A DNA stretch of 64,000 bases from Marixanthomonas sp. SCSIO 43207 (lineage in GTDB: Bacteria > Bacteroidota > Bacteroidia > Flavobacteriales > Flavobacteriaceae), in NCBI RefSeq assembly GCF_019904255.1, contig NZ_CP063203.1, forward strand, positions 2,242,001-2,306,000, written 5' to 3'. The position numbers and the translations under genes were made by a program. How positions within the stretch are numbered: position 1 is the first letter of the stretch; each line of letters opens with the position of its first letter. Shown here piece by piece: positions 35,775 to 44,570 of this stretch. The notes under the pieces are model-generated. The model did not search any database and had not been told where the DNA came from. It worked only from the letters and a program-made list of their open reading frames with translations.

Positions 35775-36725
35775 TTATTCTTTAATCAGTCCTATCTCTA
35801 CTAGGCGTTGGTGTAAAAAGTCACCGGCAGTGATATCTGGATACGCTTTTGGATGCTGCTCGTCAATACATTCTTCAAGACAATTTAATTTCATATCACT
35901 TCGAGGATGCATAAAAAACGGAATGCTATATCGAGGAGTATCCCATTGGTCTTTCGGTGGGTTTACAACTCTGTGAATTGTTGAACGTAATTTGTTATTG
36001 GTATGGCGCTCAAGCATATCACCTACATTAATTACTAATTCATCTTCCTGCGGAATGGCATCAATCCATTTACCGTCTTTGCGTAAAACTTGAAGTCCGC
36101 CAGATGAAGCTCCCATTAACAGTGTAATAAGGTTAATATCTCCGTGAGCTCCTGCGCGTACCGCACCTTTTGGTTCTTCTGTAATTGGCGGGTAATGAAT
36201 AGGGCGTAAAATACTGTTACCATTTGTTGCCCATTTATCAAAATAAGTTTCTTCAATCCCAATGTATAAGGCTAAAGCTCTTAAAACATAAATACCGGTT
36301 TTTTCAAGCATTCGATAAGCTTCCATTCCAGTGTGATTAAAGTCTGGAAGTTCGTTTACTTGTACATTATCTGGGTATTCTTCGGGTAAATTTGCTTCGG
36401 CGTCGGGTTCTTGACCAAAGTGCCAAAATTCTTTTAAGTCGCCTTCTTTTTTTCCTTTAGCGTGTTCTTTTCCGAAAGAAACATAACCGCGCTGTCCGCC
36501 AAGGCCTTCAATTTCATACTTCTCTTTTGTTTCTAACGGAAGCGCAAAAAACGACTTTACTTCTTTATATAGGTTTTCAACCAAATCATCACTTAAAAAA
36601 TGATTTTTTAGAGAAACAAAGCCTATTTCTTCATAAGCTTTACCAATCTCATCTACAAACTTTTGCTTTCTTTTTGGGTCTTCAGACAAAAAGTCTGCAA
36701 GATCTACACTGGGTATATTATTCAT
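35775..36725 (-). CDS. Isopenicillin N synthase-family 2-oxoglutarate/Fe(II) oxygenase
   Basis: The protein has 316 residues. The N-terminal DIOX_N region (IPSVDLADFLSEDPKRKQ...GFVSLKNHFL) is followed by the double-stranded beta-helix with GAHGDINLITLLMG (HxD iron ligands), LRSTIHRVVNPP (distal His) and RYSIPFFMHP (Arg-x-Ser for 2-oxoglutarate). The substrate is unknown. It is the first gene of a compact four-gene operon, and tandem -7 boxes stand in front of it. Confidence 0.9.
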   Translation of the reverse strand: MNNIPSVDLADFLSEDPKRKQKFVDEIGKAYEEIGFVSLKNHFLSDDLVENLYKEVKSFFALPLETKEKYEIEGLGGQRGYVSFGKEHAKGKKEGDLKEFWHFGQEPDAEANLPEEYPDNVQVNELPDFNHTGMEAYRMLEKTGIYVLRALALYIGIEETYFDKWATNGNSILRPIHYPPITEEPKGAVRAGAHGDINLITLLMGASSGGLQVLRKDGKWIDAIPQEDELVINVGDMLERHTNNKLRSTIHRVVNPPKDQWDTPRYSIPFFMHPRSDMKLNCLEECIDEQHPKAYPDITAGDFLHQRLVEIGLIKE

Positions 36726-36744
36726 AACATATGTTTAGCAAGTA

Positions 36745-36761
36745 CAAATATACCAAATATA
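36745..36761 (-). promoter_or_regulatory. Tandem -7 elements (TATATTTG twice) of the 2OG-oxygenase operon
   Basis: On the minus strand TATATTTG-g-TATATTTG occurs 19-36 bp before the ATG at 36725. Both copies are exact TAnnTTTG. Two overlapping start sites 9 bp apart are possible. No clear -33 TTG is seen for either. Confidence 0.5.
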
Positions 36762-36799
36762 CTGAGGATTAACGAAGTTAAAAAAGTGAATTAATCGCA

Positions 36800-36828
36800 T
36801 TGCTGAACAGCTATTTTTTCTACATTTG
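36800..36828 (+). promoter_or_regulatory. Promoter: TTG-N18-TACATTTG
   Basis: The -33 TTG (36800) and an exact -7 TACATTTG (36821) are separated by 18 bp, close to the Bacteroidota consensus. The ATG of the E1 fusion gene follows 18 bp after the -7 box. Confidence 0.65.
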
Positions 36829-36846
36829 AATGACTAAATATAAACT

Positions 36847-38853
36847 ATGAGTTCGCAAACTGCACCTACTATTCATTTTGATTATAATCGTGAAAATTTT
36901 GATGATTCTACGTTACTTTCTTTATATAAAAAAATGCTGAAACCTCGATTAATAGAGGAAAAGATGCTTATTTTATTACGACAAGGAAAAATATCAAAAT
37001 GGTTTAGTGGGATTGGGCAAGAAGCTATTTCGGTAGGGATTACCGCCGTGTTAGATAACGAAGAATACATTTTACCAATGCACCGTAATCTAGGTGTTTT
37101 TACGTCTCGTGATATTCCTTTATACCGGCTTTTTTCACAATGGCAAGGAAAGGCAAACGGATTTACAAAAGGACGCGACCGTAGTTTTCACTTTGGTACG
37201 CAAGAGTTTAAAATTGTAGGTATGATATCTCATCTTGGGCCACAATTTGGCGTTGCAGATGGTATCGCCTTAGGAAATAAACTAAAAGAAAACAACCAAG
37301 TATGTGCTGTGTTTACAGGTGAAGGCGGTACTAGCGAAGGTGATATACACGAGGCTCTTAACGTAGCTTCTGTATGGCAATTACCTGTTTTATTTTGTAT
37401 AGAAAATAACGGGTATGGCTTATCAACTCCAACCAATGAACAATACAATTGTGAAAATTTAGCAGATCGAGGCAAAGGTTATGGAATGGAGTCACACATT
37501 ATTGACGGAAATAATATTCTTGAGGTATATTCAAAAGTAAAAGCACTTGTTGAAGACATGCGTAACAATCCACGTCCTGTATTGTTGGAGTTTAAAACCT
37601 TCAGAATGCGCGGTCATGAAGAGGCGAGTGGTACCAAATATGTTCCGCAAGAATTAATGGACGAATGGGGAGCAAAAGACCCTTTAGAAAATTACAGTGC
37701 TTATCTTCAAGAAATAGGTATTCTTTCTGAAACCGATATTGTTAACTATAAAGAAGAAATTATAGCCGAAATAAATGAAAACTTAGATCTTGCTTTTTCT
37801 GAAGACGTAATCCAAGCAGATAAGACTATTGAAACTAAAGACGTTTACAGAGAGTATGATTATGAAGAAACAGCACCTGGCTCTACAGTTGAAGAAAAAC
37901 GATTTGTTGATGCCATTTCAGAAGGGTTAGAACAATCCATGGAAAAACACAATAACTTGGTCATTATGGGACAAGACATTGCTGAGTATGGCGGTGTTTT
38001 TAAAATTACAGACGGATTTATTGATGCGTTCGGAAAAGAACGAGTACGTAACACACCTATTTGTGAATCGGCGATTGTTTCATCTGCAATGGGATTATCA
38101 ATCAACGGGTTTAAATCTGTTATGGAAATGCAATTTGGTGATTTTGTTACTTCAGGTTTTAATCCTATTGTCAATTATTTGGCAAAAAGTCACTATCGAT
38201 GGAATCAACCGGCAGATGTGGTAATTCGTATGCCTTGTGGAGCCGGAGTAGGAGCAGGACCGTTTCATAGTCAAACAAATGAAGCTTGGTTTACCCACAC
38301 GCCCGGTCTTAAAGTTGTATATCCTGCATTTCCGTATGATGCAAAAGGATTATTAGCAAGTGCTATAAACGACCCAAATCCTGTTATGTTTTTTGAGCAT
38401 AAAGCACTCTATAGAAGTATAAGGCAAGATGTACCCACCAATTATTATACGCTACCATTAGGAAAAGCTTCTGTTTTAAGAGAAGGTGAGGCTGTGACTA
38501 TTATTACCTATGGAGCCGGTGTGCATTGGGCATTGGATGTTCTAGAAGAAATTAATCAAACTTCAGCAGATTTAATTGATTTGCGAACACTTTCTCCTTT
38601 AGATACCGAAACAATTTTTGCATCGGTACAAAAAACTGGGAAAGTAATTATTTTGCAAGAAGATTCTATGTTTGGTGGAATTGCTTCAGATATTTCAGCA
38701 ATGATTTCTGAAAACTGTTTTCAATATTTAGATGCACCAATTCGTAGAGTTGCAAGTTTGGAAACACCAATACCATTCGCTGCGAACCTTGAAAAACAGT
38801 ACCTTCCAAAGGAACGTTTTAAGGCTGAATTAAGTGATCTTCTAGCTTTTTAA
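36847..38853 (+). CDS. Branched-chain/2-oxoacid dehydrogenase E1, fused alpha and beta subunits
   Basis: The protein has 668 residues. Residues 1-330 match E1-alpha, with [20 protein letters not shown], the ThDP motif [17 protein letters not shown]...CIENNGYG, and the phosphorylation-loop-like [13 protein letters not shown]. Residues 345-668 match E1-beta, with [43 protein letters not shown] and the C-terminal transketolase domain ending [13 protein letters not shown] single chain replaces two subunits, as is common in flavobacteria. It decarboxylates branched 2-oxoacids (or pyruvate) to feed lipoyl E2. No E2 or E3 is adjacent. It has its own near-consensus promoter. Confidence 0.93.
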   Translation: MSSQTAPTIHFDYNRENFDDSTLLSLYKKMLKPRLIEEKMLILLRQGKISKWFSGIGQEAISVGITAVLDNEEYILPMHRNLGVFTSRDIPLYRLFSQWQGKANGFTKGRDRSFHFGTQEFKIVGMISHLGPQFGVADGIALGNKLKENNQVCAVFTGEGGTSEGDIHEALNVASVWQLPVLFCIENNGYGLSTPTNEQYNCENLADRGKGYGMESHIIDGNNILEVYSKVKALVEDMRNNPRPVLLEFKTFRMRGHEEASGTKYVPQELMDEWGAKDPLENYSAYLQEIGILSETDIVNYKEEIIAEINENLDLAFSEDVIQADKTIETKDVYREYDYEETAPGSTVEEKRFVDAISEGLEQSMEKHNNLVIMGQDIAEYGGVFKITDGFIDAFGKERVRNTPICESAIVSSAMGLSINGFKSVMEMQFGDFVTSGFNPIVNYLAKSHYRWNQPADVVIRMPCGAGVGAGPFHSQTNEAWFTHTPGLKVVYPAFPYDAKGLLASAINDPNPVMFFEHKALYRSIRQDVPTNYYTLPLGKASVLREGEAVTIITYGAGVHWALDVLEEINQTSADLIDLRTLSPLDTETIFASVQKTGKVIILQEDSMFGGIASDISAMISENCFQYLDAPIRRVASLETPIPFAANLEKQYLPKERFKAELSDLLAF

Positions 38854-38951
38854 AATGTTAACATTTGCTGTTAAACTTATTCTAAACATGCGTTAGCTAG
38901 ACTTTTTCTTACGTACCTTAGTGGTATACTAATCATTAAAACTCAAAAATT

Positions 38952-39113
38952 ATGGTACGTTGGATTATTATTTTTCTAGTAATTGCAATCATTGCAGCTA
39001 TCTTTGGATTCGGAGGAATTGCAGAAGGAGCTACTGATATTGCAATGATTATTTTTTGGATATTTATAGTGCTTTTAGTGCTATCTTTACTTTCAAGGTT
39101 ATTCAGAAGATAA
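38952..39113 (+). CDS. DUF1328 (YtjA-like) small membrane protein
   Basis: This 53-residue protein is too short for most gene callers' length limits. It starts [20 protein letters not shown], then [20 protein letters not shown], and ends RLFRR. The order (Trp near the start, GFGGIA turn, two helices, basic tail) matches the DUF1328 family, whose E. coli member YtjA is a stress-associated inner-membrane protein of unknown role. It lies 98 bp after the E1 gene and 47 bp before the lipocalin-like gene. Confidence 0.85.
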   Translation: MVRWIIIFLVIAIIAAIFGFGGIAEGATDIAMIIFWIFIVLLVLSLLSRLFRR

Positions 39114-39160
39114 ACCAATAAAATTTCAAATTCTAACTTTTTAAACTTAAACAACCAAAT

Positions 39161-39640
39161 ATGAAAAAACTATTTGTATTAGCTGTTGTAGTTATGACTG
39201 CAATTTCTTGTGGTGTGCCTAAAACAGTTTCAGAATCACGTAAAATTATTAAAGGCTATTGGGCATTAGACAATATAACGTATAGCGAATCTGGTGAATT
39301 TAATGTTTCTCTATTGGGTGACACTTCAAAAGAATGTTTTGAAGGATCAACGTGGAGGTTCATTCCAAATAACAACACTGGAGTTTATACTATAAATAAT
39401 GGTGAATGCCCTACTGGAGATCGTAACTTTATCTTTACTATTCAAGAAGTAGATCCAACAACTGGATTATACGATTTCTTATTAAAACCAACCAATGCAA
39501 AAGGTAAATCACCAGATAATACTGGATTTAGGCTGCGTTTAGCTCAACTTAATGAATCAACTATGCGTTGGGAGCAAACCGTAAGTCTAGAAGGGTCACC
39601 TTTTACAATTAATATGAACTTTACAAAAATCAATGAATAA
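39161..39640 (+). CDS. Lipocalin-like lipoprotein
   Basis: The protein has 159 residues. A lipoprotein signal (MKKLFVLAVVVMTAISC) ends at the lipobox Cys17. The body is a beta-rich barrel of about 130 residues, with KGYWALDNITYSESGEF at its start (lipocalin-like GxW) and RLRLAQLNESTMRWEQTVS near the end. This resembles the small 'lipocalin family' lipoproteins of flavobacteria. The stop overlaps the next start (TAATG), so it is translated together with the OmpA-like lipoprotein. The leader AAACTTAAACAAC resembles those of two other envelope genes in the window. Confidence 0.78.
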   Translation: MKKLFVLAVVVMTAISCGVPKTVSESRKIIKGYWALDNITYSESGEFNVSLLGDTSKECFEGSTWRFIPNNNTGVYTINNGECPTGDRNFIFTIQEVDPTTGLYDFLLKPTNAKGKSPDNTGFRLRLAQLNESTMRWEQTVSLEGSPFTINMNFTKINE

Positions 39641-40356
39641 TGAAAAATATAAGTAAAAAAATATCAGTAATTGGAGTGGCATTACTTTTTCTTGTAGCGT
39701 TTACCAATTGCGAAGCAGTAAAAAATGCAAACAATAAACAAAAAGGAGCAGTAATTGGTGCTACCGGTGGAGCCATACTTGGAGCAATTCTAGGTAACAA
39801 TATAGGTAAAGGTGGTAACGGAGAGATTGGTGCTGTAATTGGTGGTGTTGCTGGTGGTGCTGCAGGTGTTATCATTGGTAATAAAATGGATAAACAAGCT
39901 CAAAAAATTGAAACTGAAATACCAGGTGCTCAAGTAGAACGTGTGGACGATGGTATTGTAGTTACTTTTGATGAAAATAGTGGTGTTTATTTTGATACAA
40001 ACAAATACAATATTAACGCTGCTTCACAAGCTACGCTAGATAAACTTGCTAGTGTACTACGTGAATATCCAGATACAGATGTACTTGTAGTAGGACATAC
40101 AGATAGTACAGGATCTGAGGAGTATAACATGACGCTTTCAAAACAACGTGCTCAGGCTGTAACAAACTATTTTACGCAAACCAAAGCATTGAGTAATGGT
40201 CGTTTCACTACAAACTGGTACGGTGAGCAAACTCCTGTAGCTGATAATAATACTGAAGCCGGAAGAGCTAAAAACCGACGAGTAAATATTGCAATTGTAC
40301 CAAATGAGAAAATGGTTCAAGAAGCTGAACAAGAAGCACAACAAGGTGGAAATTAA
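39640..40356 (+). CDS. OmpA-family lipoprotein with glycine-zipper domain (YiaD-like)
   Basis: The protein has 238 residues. The signal ends VAFTNC (lipobox Cys near 25). A glycine-zipper segment follows (about 35-85, GAVIGATGGAILGAILGNNI, then a second zipper), and then an OmpA/MotB peptidoglycan-binding domain with VVGHTDSTGSEEYNMTLSKQ and AGRAKNRRVNIAI. This is the YiaD-type architecture. The lipid anchor and peptidoglycan domain tie the outer membrane to the wall. It is cotranscribed with the lipocalin-like gene and followed by a strong terminator. Confidence 0.92.
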   Translation: MKNISKKISVIGVALLFLVAFTNCEAVKNANNKQKGAVIGATGGAILGAILGNNIGKGGNGEIGAVIGGVAGGAAGVIIGNKMDKQAQKIETEIPGAQVERVDDGIVVTFDENSGVYFDTNKYNINAASQATLDKLASVLREYPDTDVLVVGHTDSTGSEEYNMTLSKQRAQAVTNYFTQTKALSNGRFTTNWYGEQTPVADNNTEAGRAKNRRVNIAIVPNEKMVQEAEQEAQQGGN

Positions 40357-40379
40357 TAACTAATTTCACTAATGCTATA

Positions 40380-40410
40380 AAATCCTGTTTTAAAATTTAA
40401 AACAGGATTT
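40380..40410 (+). terminator. Rho-independent terminator of the lipoprotein pair
   Basis: A perfect 15-bp inverted repeat (AAATCCTGTTTTAAA/TTTAAAACAGGATTT) has a single central A. The effective loop therefore opens a few pairs, and a U-tract follows on the plus strand. It separates this operon from the polyketide cluster. Confidence 0.88.
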
Positions 40411-40436
40411 TTTATGTTTATACACTATTAAATGTA

Positions 40437-41564
40437 ATGAAGCAATACAAAAAATATGATATCATTATAGTTGGAGGTGGTTTAGCCGGGCTCACAAGTG
40501 CTATCCATCTTTCAAATTACAGTGTATCTATATTGGTCCTCGAAAAAAAAGCATATCCGCACCATAAAGTTTGTGGCGAATATGTTTCAAATGAAATATT
40601 ACCTTATTTGCAGTCTATAGGAGTTAATCCCATCAAAAAGAATGTTGTTAAGATTTCAAACTTACTAATCACGACACCTACAAATAAAGAAATTACCACA
40701 ACATTACCATTAGGAGGCTTTGGTATAAGTCGTTATGCCTTTGATAACCTTCTCTATAACAAAGCTAAAGAAACAGTCGATTTTGAATTTAAAACGGTTA
40801 CCTCTATAGGTTTTACAAACGGAGTTTTTAAAGTTTCTACACAATGCGATACTACATATCATGCCACGTATGTGATTGGAAGTTTTGGTAAAAGGTCAAA
40901 CTTAGATAAAAAATTAAGTAGAAGCTTTATACAACATAAGTCACCTTGGTTAGCTGTAAAAGCTCATTATGATTATGATTTCCCTTCCAACCTTGTTGCC
41001 TTGCATTCTTTTAATGGAGGTTATTGCGGACTTTCAAAAACAGAAACCGGCACCGTCAATGCTTGTTACTTGGCAACCTATCATTCATTTAAAAAACACG
41101 ATGGTATCGATGCTTATCAAGAAAATAATATGAGTAAAAATAAAGCATTGCATACTTTTTTTTCAAAAGCAACTCCTTTGTTTGATGCTCCTTTAACAAT
41201 AAGCCAGGTATCATTTCAATCAAAAAAACCGGTAGAAAATCATATATTTATGATTGGCGATAGTGCAGGATTAATTCATCCTTTATGCGGAAACGGTATG
41301 GCGATGGCTATTCACAGTGCCAAATTGTTTTCAGAGTTGTTTCTGAAGCACGAAGGTAAAAACCCTAAAAACAGAAATCTTATAGAAAACGCGTACACCA
41401 AATCTTGGAATTCAACTTTCTCAAACAGAGTAAGAACAGGACGGTTGATTCAACGAGTTTTAATGAATCAAACGGCAACAAATATTGGTTTTTCTGCAGT
41501 GAAAACAATTCCGTATTTGCTTAAAACAATCATAAAAAAAACACACGGAAACCCCATTTCATAA
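40437..41564 (+). CDS. FAD-dependent oxidoreductase of the polyketide cluster (geranylgeranyl-reductase/monooxygenase-like)
   Basis: The protein has 375 residues. An N-terminal Rossmann motif YDIIIVGGGLAGLTSAIHLS binds FAD. It is followed by HHKVCGEYVSNEI and the second FAD contact FMIGDSAGLIHPLCGNGMAM near residue 280. This DSAG..PLxGxG pattern is shared by geranylgeranyl reductases and aromatic hydroxylases. In the cluster it is the best candidate for hydroxylation or oxidation of the aromatic product. It is the first gene of a seven-gene unit, and its stop overlaps the methyltransferase start by one base. Confidence 0.85.
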   Translation: MKQYKKYDIIIVGGGLAGLTSAIHLSNYSVSILVLEKKAYPHHKVCGEYVSNEILPYLQSIGVNPIKKNVVKISNLLITTPTNKEITTTLPLGGFGISRYAFDNLLYNKAKETVDFEFKTVTSIGFTNGVFKVSTQCDTTYHATYVIGSFGKRSNLDKKLSRSFIQHKSPWLAVKAHYDYDFPSNLVALHSFNGGYCGLSKTETGTVNACYLATYHSFKKHDGIDAYQENNMSKNKALHTFFSKATPLFDAPLTISQVSFQSKKPVENHIFMIGDSAGLIHPLCGNGMAMAIHSAKLFSELFLKHEGKNPKNRNLIENAYTKSWNSTFSNRVRTGRLIQRVLMNQTATNIGFSAVKTIPYLLKTIIKKTHGNPIS

Positions 41565-42292
41565 TGCCTAGCTTCTCCTCAAAATATCGCTCTACTGAAA
41601 TTGAAGTAATGGATTCTTTCCATTTACAAGGTAAAGATATGCAAGCTGTTTTAACAGACTTAAAAACGGTGAGTACATTACTTAGAGGTGCTTCTATTAC
41701 CTTAAATGGCATTAAAAAACTACTAACAGGCTATGATAATCAAAAGTGTATTACCATTTTAGACATTGGTTGCGGTGATGGTGAGATGCTTCGTCAATGT
41801 GCACGTTTCGGAAAAAAATATAGTTTTAATTTTAATCTTATAGGTCTAGACGCAAATAAGCATATCATTTCAGAAGCAAAAAAACGATGTAAACCTTATG
41901 AAAATATAACCTTTACACAGTTTGATGTGTTTTCAAGCCAATCACTTCCTCATGCTGAAATTATTGTGTGCAATCTTTTTTTACATCACTTTAAAAATGA
42001 AGAAATCACCTTAATACTTCAAAAACTAGTTGATAGTGCAAATATGGGTGTTGTTGTAAATGATTTAAACAGAAATAAATTGGCTTTTAGTCTTTTTAAA
42101 ATTTTTAGTCGTATTTTTCTAAAAACAGATATAGCCAAAAATGATGGTTTAGTTTCAGTAGCTAGAGGGTTTAAAAGACGTGAAATTGAACTTTTTTCTG
42201 AAAAAATATACAATCAAAAATCACACATTCGTTGGAAATGGGCGTTTCGCTATCAATGGATTTTAAAGAAACAATATGAGCATAACGATTAA
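41564..42292 (+). CDS. Class I SAM-dependent methyltransferase of the polyketide cluster
   Basis: The protein has 242 residues. The SAM-binding motif ITILDIGCGDGEMLRQCARF is near residue 63. LIGLDANKHIISEAKKR is motif II (acidic residue), and EIIVCNLFLHHFKNEEI is motif IV. Together these fit small-molecule O- or C-methyltransferases. The adjacent type III polyketide synthase gene overlaps by 17 bp, which makes methylation of the phenolic product the likely role (inference). Confidence 0.87.
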   Translation: MPSFSSKYRSTEIEVMDSFHLQGKDMQAVLTDLKTVSTLLRGASITLNGIKKLLTGYDNQKCITILDIGCGDGEMLRQCARFGKKYSFNFNLIGLDANKHIISEAKKRCKPYENITFTQFDVFSSQSLPHAEIIVCNLFLHHFKNEEITLILQKLVDSANMGVVVNDLNRNKLAFSLFKIFSRIFLKTDIAKNDGLVSVARGFKRREIELFSEKIYNQKSHIRWKWAFRYQWILKKQYEHND

Positions 42293-43328
42293 AACGGTTG
42301 CAACCCAGCTTCCTCCATATTCACAAGCAACAGAAGAGACAATTCCGTTGGTAAAAATGTGGTTACAAGGTCAAGAGTCCAGATTTCAGCGTAAAGTGAT
42401 TAAAATTTTTGAAGGTTCTGGCGTTGATAGACGCTATTCTATTATGAATCCTGAAGAAGTTTTTACCAATACCGATTTTGAATCAAAAAATGAAATTTAC
42501 ACAAGAGAGGTAAAAAAACTGGGGAAACAATCTTTACATAAAGCTCTGCAACAAGCCTCTTGGAACGCTACAGATATTGATTTTATAATTACCGTTAGTT
42601 GTACCGGTTTTATGATTCCTTCAGTTGATGCCTATTTAATAAACGAACTGCAATTGAGAGACGATGTAGTAAGACTTCCTGTTACCGAAATGGGGTGTGC
42701 AGCCGGAGTTTCAGGAATGATTTATGCAAAAAGTTTTTTAAAAGCCAATCCAGGAAAACGAGCTGCTGTGATTGCAATTGAAGCACCTACCGCCACATTT
42801 CAGTTAGAAGATTATTCTATGGCAAATATTGTGAGTGCTGCAATTTTTGGTGATGGCGCAGCGTGTGTTCTTTTATCCTCAAATCAACAAGACTCTGGGC
42901 CCAAACTACTTGATGAAGCTATGTATCACTTTTATGATGCTACACAATTAATGGGTTTTAAATTGGTAAATACCGGGCTGCAAATGATTTTAGATAAAGA
43001 TGTACCACAAACCATCGCCAATCATTTTCCTGATATTATACATCCATTTCTGAAGCAAAACAATAAAACAATTGATGATATAGATCATTTAATTTTTCAT
43101 CCCGGCGGAAAAAAAATAGTACAAACGGTTGAAAATCTTTTCGGAAGTTTAGGAAAAAACATAGATGATACAAAAGAAGTCCTTAAATTGTATGGTAATA
43201 TGAGTAGTGTTACGGTGCTTTTTGTGATGGAGCGTTTTTTAAAGAAAAATATCAAAACGGGAGATTTGGGATTGATGTTAAGTTTCGGACCCGGTTTTTC
43301 TGCACAACGAATTCTAATAGAATTTTAA
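42276..43328 (+). CDS. Type III polyketide synthase (chalcone/alkylresorcinol synthase family)
   Basis: The protein has 350 residues. The full Cys-His-Asn triad of the family is visible: TEMGCAAGVSGMIY (Cys141), LIFHPGGKKIVQ (His275) and KLYGNMSSVTVLF (Asn308). The C-terminal GPGFS loop is also present (LSFGPGFSAQRILIEF). These enzymes extend a CoA or acyl starter with malonyl-CoA and cyclise it to phloroglucinols, resorcinols or pyrones. The dedicated ketosynthase, dehydratase, reductase and ACP genes downstream suggest a fatty or acyl-ACP starter, as in phenolic-lipid synthesis. It overlaps the methyltransferase gene by 17 bp. Confidence 0.95.
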   Translation: MSITIKTVATQLPPYSQATEETIPLVKMWLQGQESRFQRKVIKIFEGSGVDRRYSIMNPEEVFTNTDFESKNEIYTREVKKLGKQSLHKALQQASWNATDIDFIITVSCTGFMIPSVDAYLINELQLRDDVVRLPVTEMGCAAGVSGMIYAKSFLKANPGKRAAVIAIEAPTATFQLEDYSMANIVSAAIFGDGAACVLLSSNQQDSGPKLLDEAMYHFYDATQLMGFKLVNTGLQMILDKDVPQTIANHFPDIIHPFLKQNNKTIDDIDHLIFHPGGKKIVQTVENLFGSLGKNIDDTKEVLKLYGNMSSVTVLFVMERFLKKNIKTGDLGLMLSFGPGFSAQRILIEF

Positions 43329-43329
43329 T

Positions 43330-44106
43330 ATGAAGAAAGAATTTACCAATAAATGGGCTTTAATTTTGGGTGGTAGCAGTGGTTTAGGTTTGGCTACAGC
43401 ACATAAATTGGCAGTCCATGGAATGAATATATGCATCGTACATCGCACCCGTAAAAACAGTATGCCAGATTTTTTAAAAGAAACAAACCTTCTTGAAGAG
43501 AATGGGGTAGAAGTGATACAATTTAACAAAGACGCCTTAAAAGAAGCTACTATAAAAGCAGTTTTAACATCACTGCCCAAACAAGGCTTAAAAGTATTGG
43601 TTCATAGTATAGCTAAAGGAAGTTTAAAAACGATGCAAGCGGCACAATTAAATATGCTTTCTATAACAGATATTGATTTAACATTGCATAGCATGGCAAC
43701 AAGCTGGTATGAGTGGACACAAGCTTTAATCTCCCAGTCTATATTTTCTGAAAATGCACGCAACATTGCTTTTACCAGCGAAGGAAATAATAAAGTTTGG
43801 CCAGGTTATGGAGCTGTTTCTGCTGCAAAAGCAACACTAGAAGCCTTAATGCGCCAAATGGCTGTAGAGCTTGCTACACAACAAATTACTACCAACTGTA
43901 TACAAGCCGGAACCACCTTAACACCTTCTTTTAAAATGATACCCGGAAGTGAAAAACTTTCAGAAAAAGCAAAAAAACGAAATCCATTTAATAGACTTAC
44001 CAAACCAAATGACGTTGCAAATGCCGTGTATCTATTATGTAAAGACGAAGCAAATTGGATTAACGGAACCATCCTAAAAGTAGATGGAGGAGAAAGTTTA
44101 CAGTAA
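43330..44106 (+). CDS. SDR enoyl-ACP reductase-like protein (FabI/FabL type)
   Basis: The protein has 258 residues. The cofactor loop ALILGGSSGLGLATAHKLAV begins at residue 10, and VLVHSIAKGSLK carries the FabL-like 'HSIAKGS' segment. The active-site pair is Tyr160 and Lys167 (WPGYGAVSAAKATLEA). A Tyr-x6-Lys spacing is the enoyl-reductase pattern, in contrast to Tyr-x3-Lys in ketoreductases. It would therefore reduce an enoyl thioester on the cluster's ACP. It lies one base after the polyketide synthase stop and overlaps the next start by one base. Confidence 0.85.
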   Translation: MKKEFTNKWALILGGSSGLGLATAHKLAVHGMNICIVHRTRKNSMPDFLKETNLLEENGVEVIQFNKDALKEATIKAVLTSLPKQGLKVLVHSIAKGSLKTMQAAQLNMLSITDIDLTLHSMATSWYEWTQALISQSIFSENARNIAFTSEGNNKVWPGYGAVSAAKATLEALMRQMAVELATQQITTNCIQAGTTLTPSFKMIPGSEKLSEKAKKRNPFNRLTKPNDVANAVYLLCKDEANWINGTILKVDGGESLQ

Positions 44107-44570
44107 TGGAAAATACATTTAAAACCATTCTTGATGCCTTACCCTACAAAGACCCTTTTTTGTTTGTAAATGAAATAGTGTCTATATCTGAAGAACGAGT
44201 TGAAGGTATCTACATGTTTAGTCCAGAGGCGTATTTTTATGAAGGCCATTTTAAAGAAATAGCTGTAACACCAGGTGTGATTCTTACCGAATGTATGGCA
44301 CAAATAGGGGTGGTGTGTTTAGGAATATATTTACTATCAAAAGAAGATTCTCATTTTAACACAGCGGGATTGCAAGTTGCAATGAGCAATACAAATATTG
44401 ATTTTTTAAAACCCGTTTATCCGGGTGAGACGGTAACAGTTATTTCTGAAAAGAAATATTTTCGGTTTAATAAACTTAAATGTGCTGTCAAAATGCTGAA
44501 TAGTAAAGAGGAAGTAATTTGCAAAGGAACAATTAGCGGAATGATAAAGTTTTCAGAAGATGAGAAATAG
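44106..44570 (+). CDS. Hotdog-fold 3-hydroxyacyl-ACP dehydratase (FabZ-like)
   Basis: The protein has 154 residues. LPYKDPFLFVNEIVSI is the FabZ N-terminal block (LPHRxPFLLVDxI). YEGHFKEIAVTPGVILTECMAQ carries the catalytic His48 and Glu62 at the FabZ spacing. It would dehydrate a 3-hydroxyacyl-ACP made in this cluster, before the enoyl-reductase-like enzyme. The gene overlaps the SDR gene by one base and the ketosynthase gene by 11 bp. Confidence 0.9.
   Translation: MENTFKTILDALPYKDPFLFVNEIVSISEERVEGIYMFSPEAYFYEGHFKEIAVTPGVILTECMAQIGVVCLGIYLLSKEDSHFNTAGLQVAMSNTNIDFLKPVYPGETVTVISEKKYFRFNKLKCAVKMLNSKEEVICKGTISGMIKFSEDEK

Noticed and set aside
38853-38866. AAATGTTAACATTT palindrome after the E1 fusion stop
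   Set aside because: A 14-bp AT-rich palindrome is expected by chance at this base composition. It has no U-tract and no promoter beside it.
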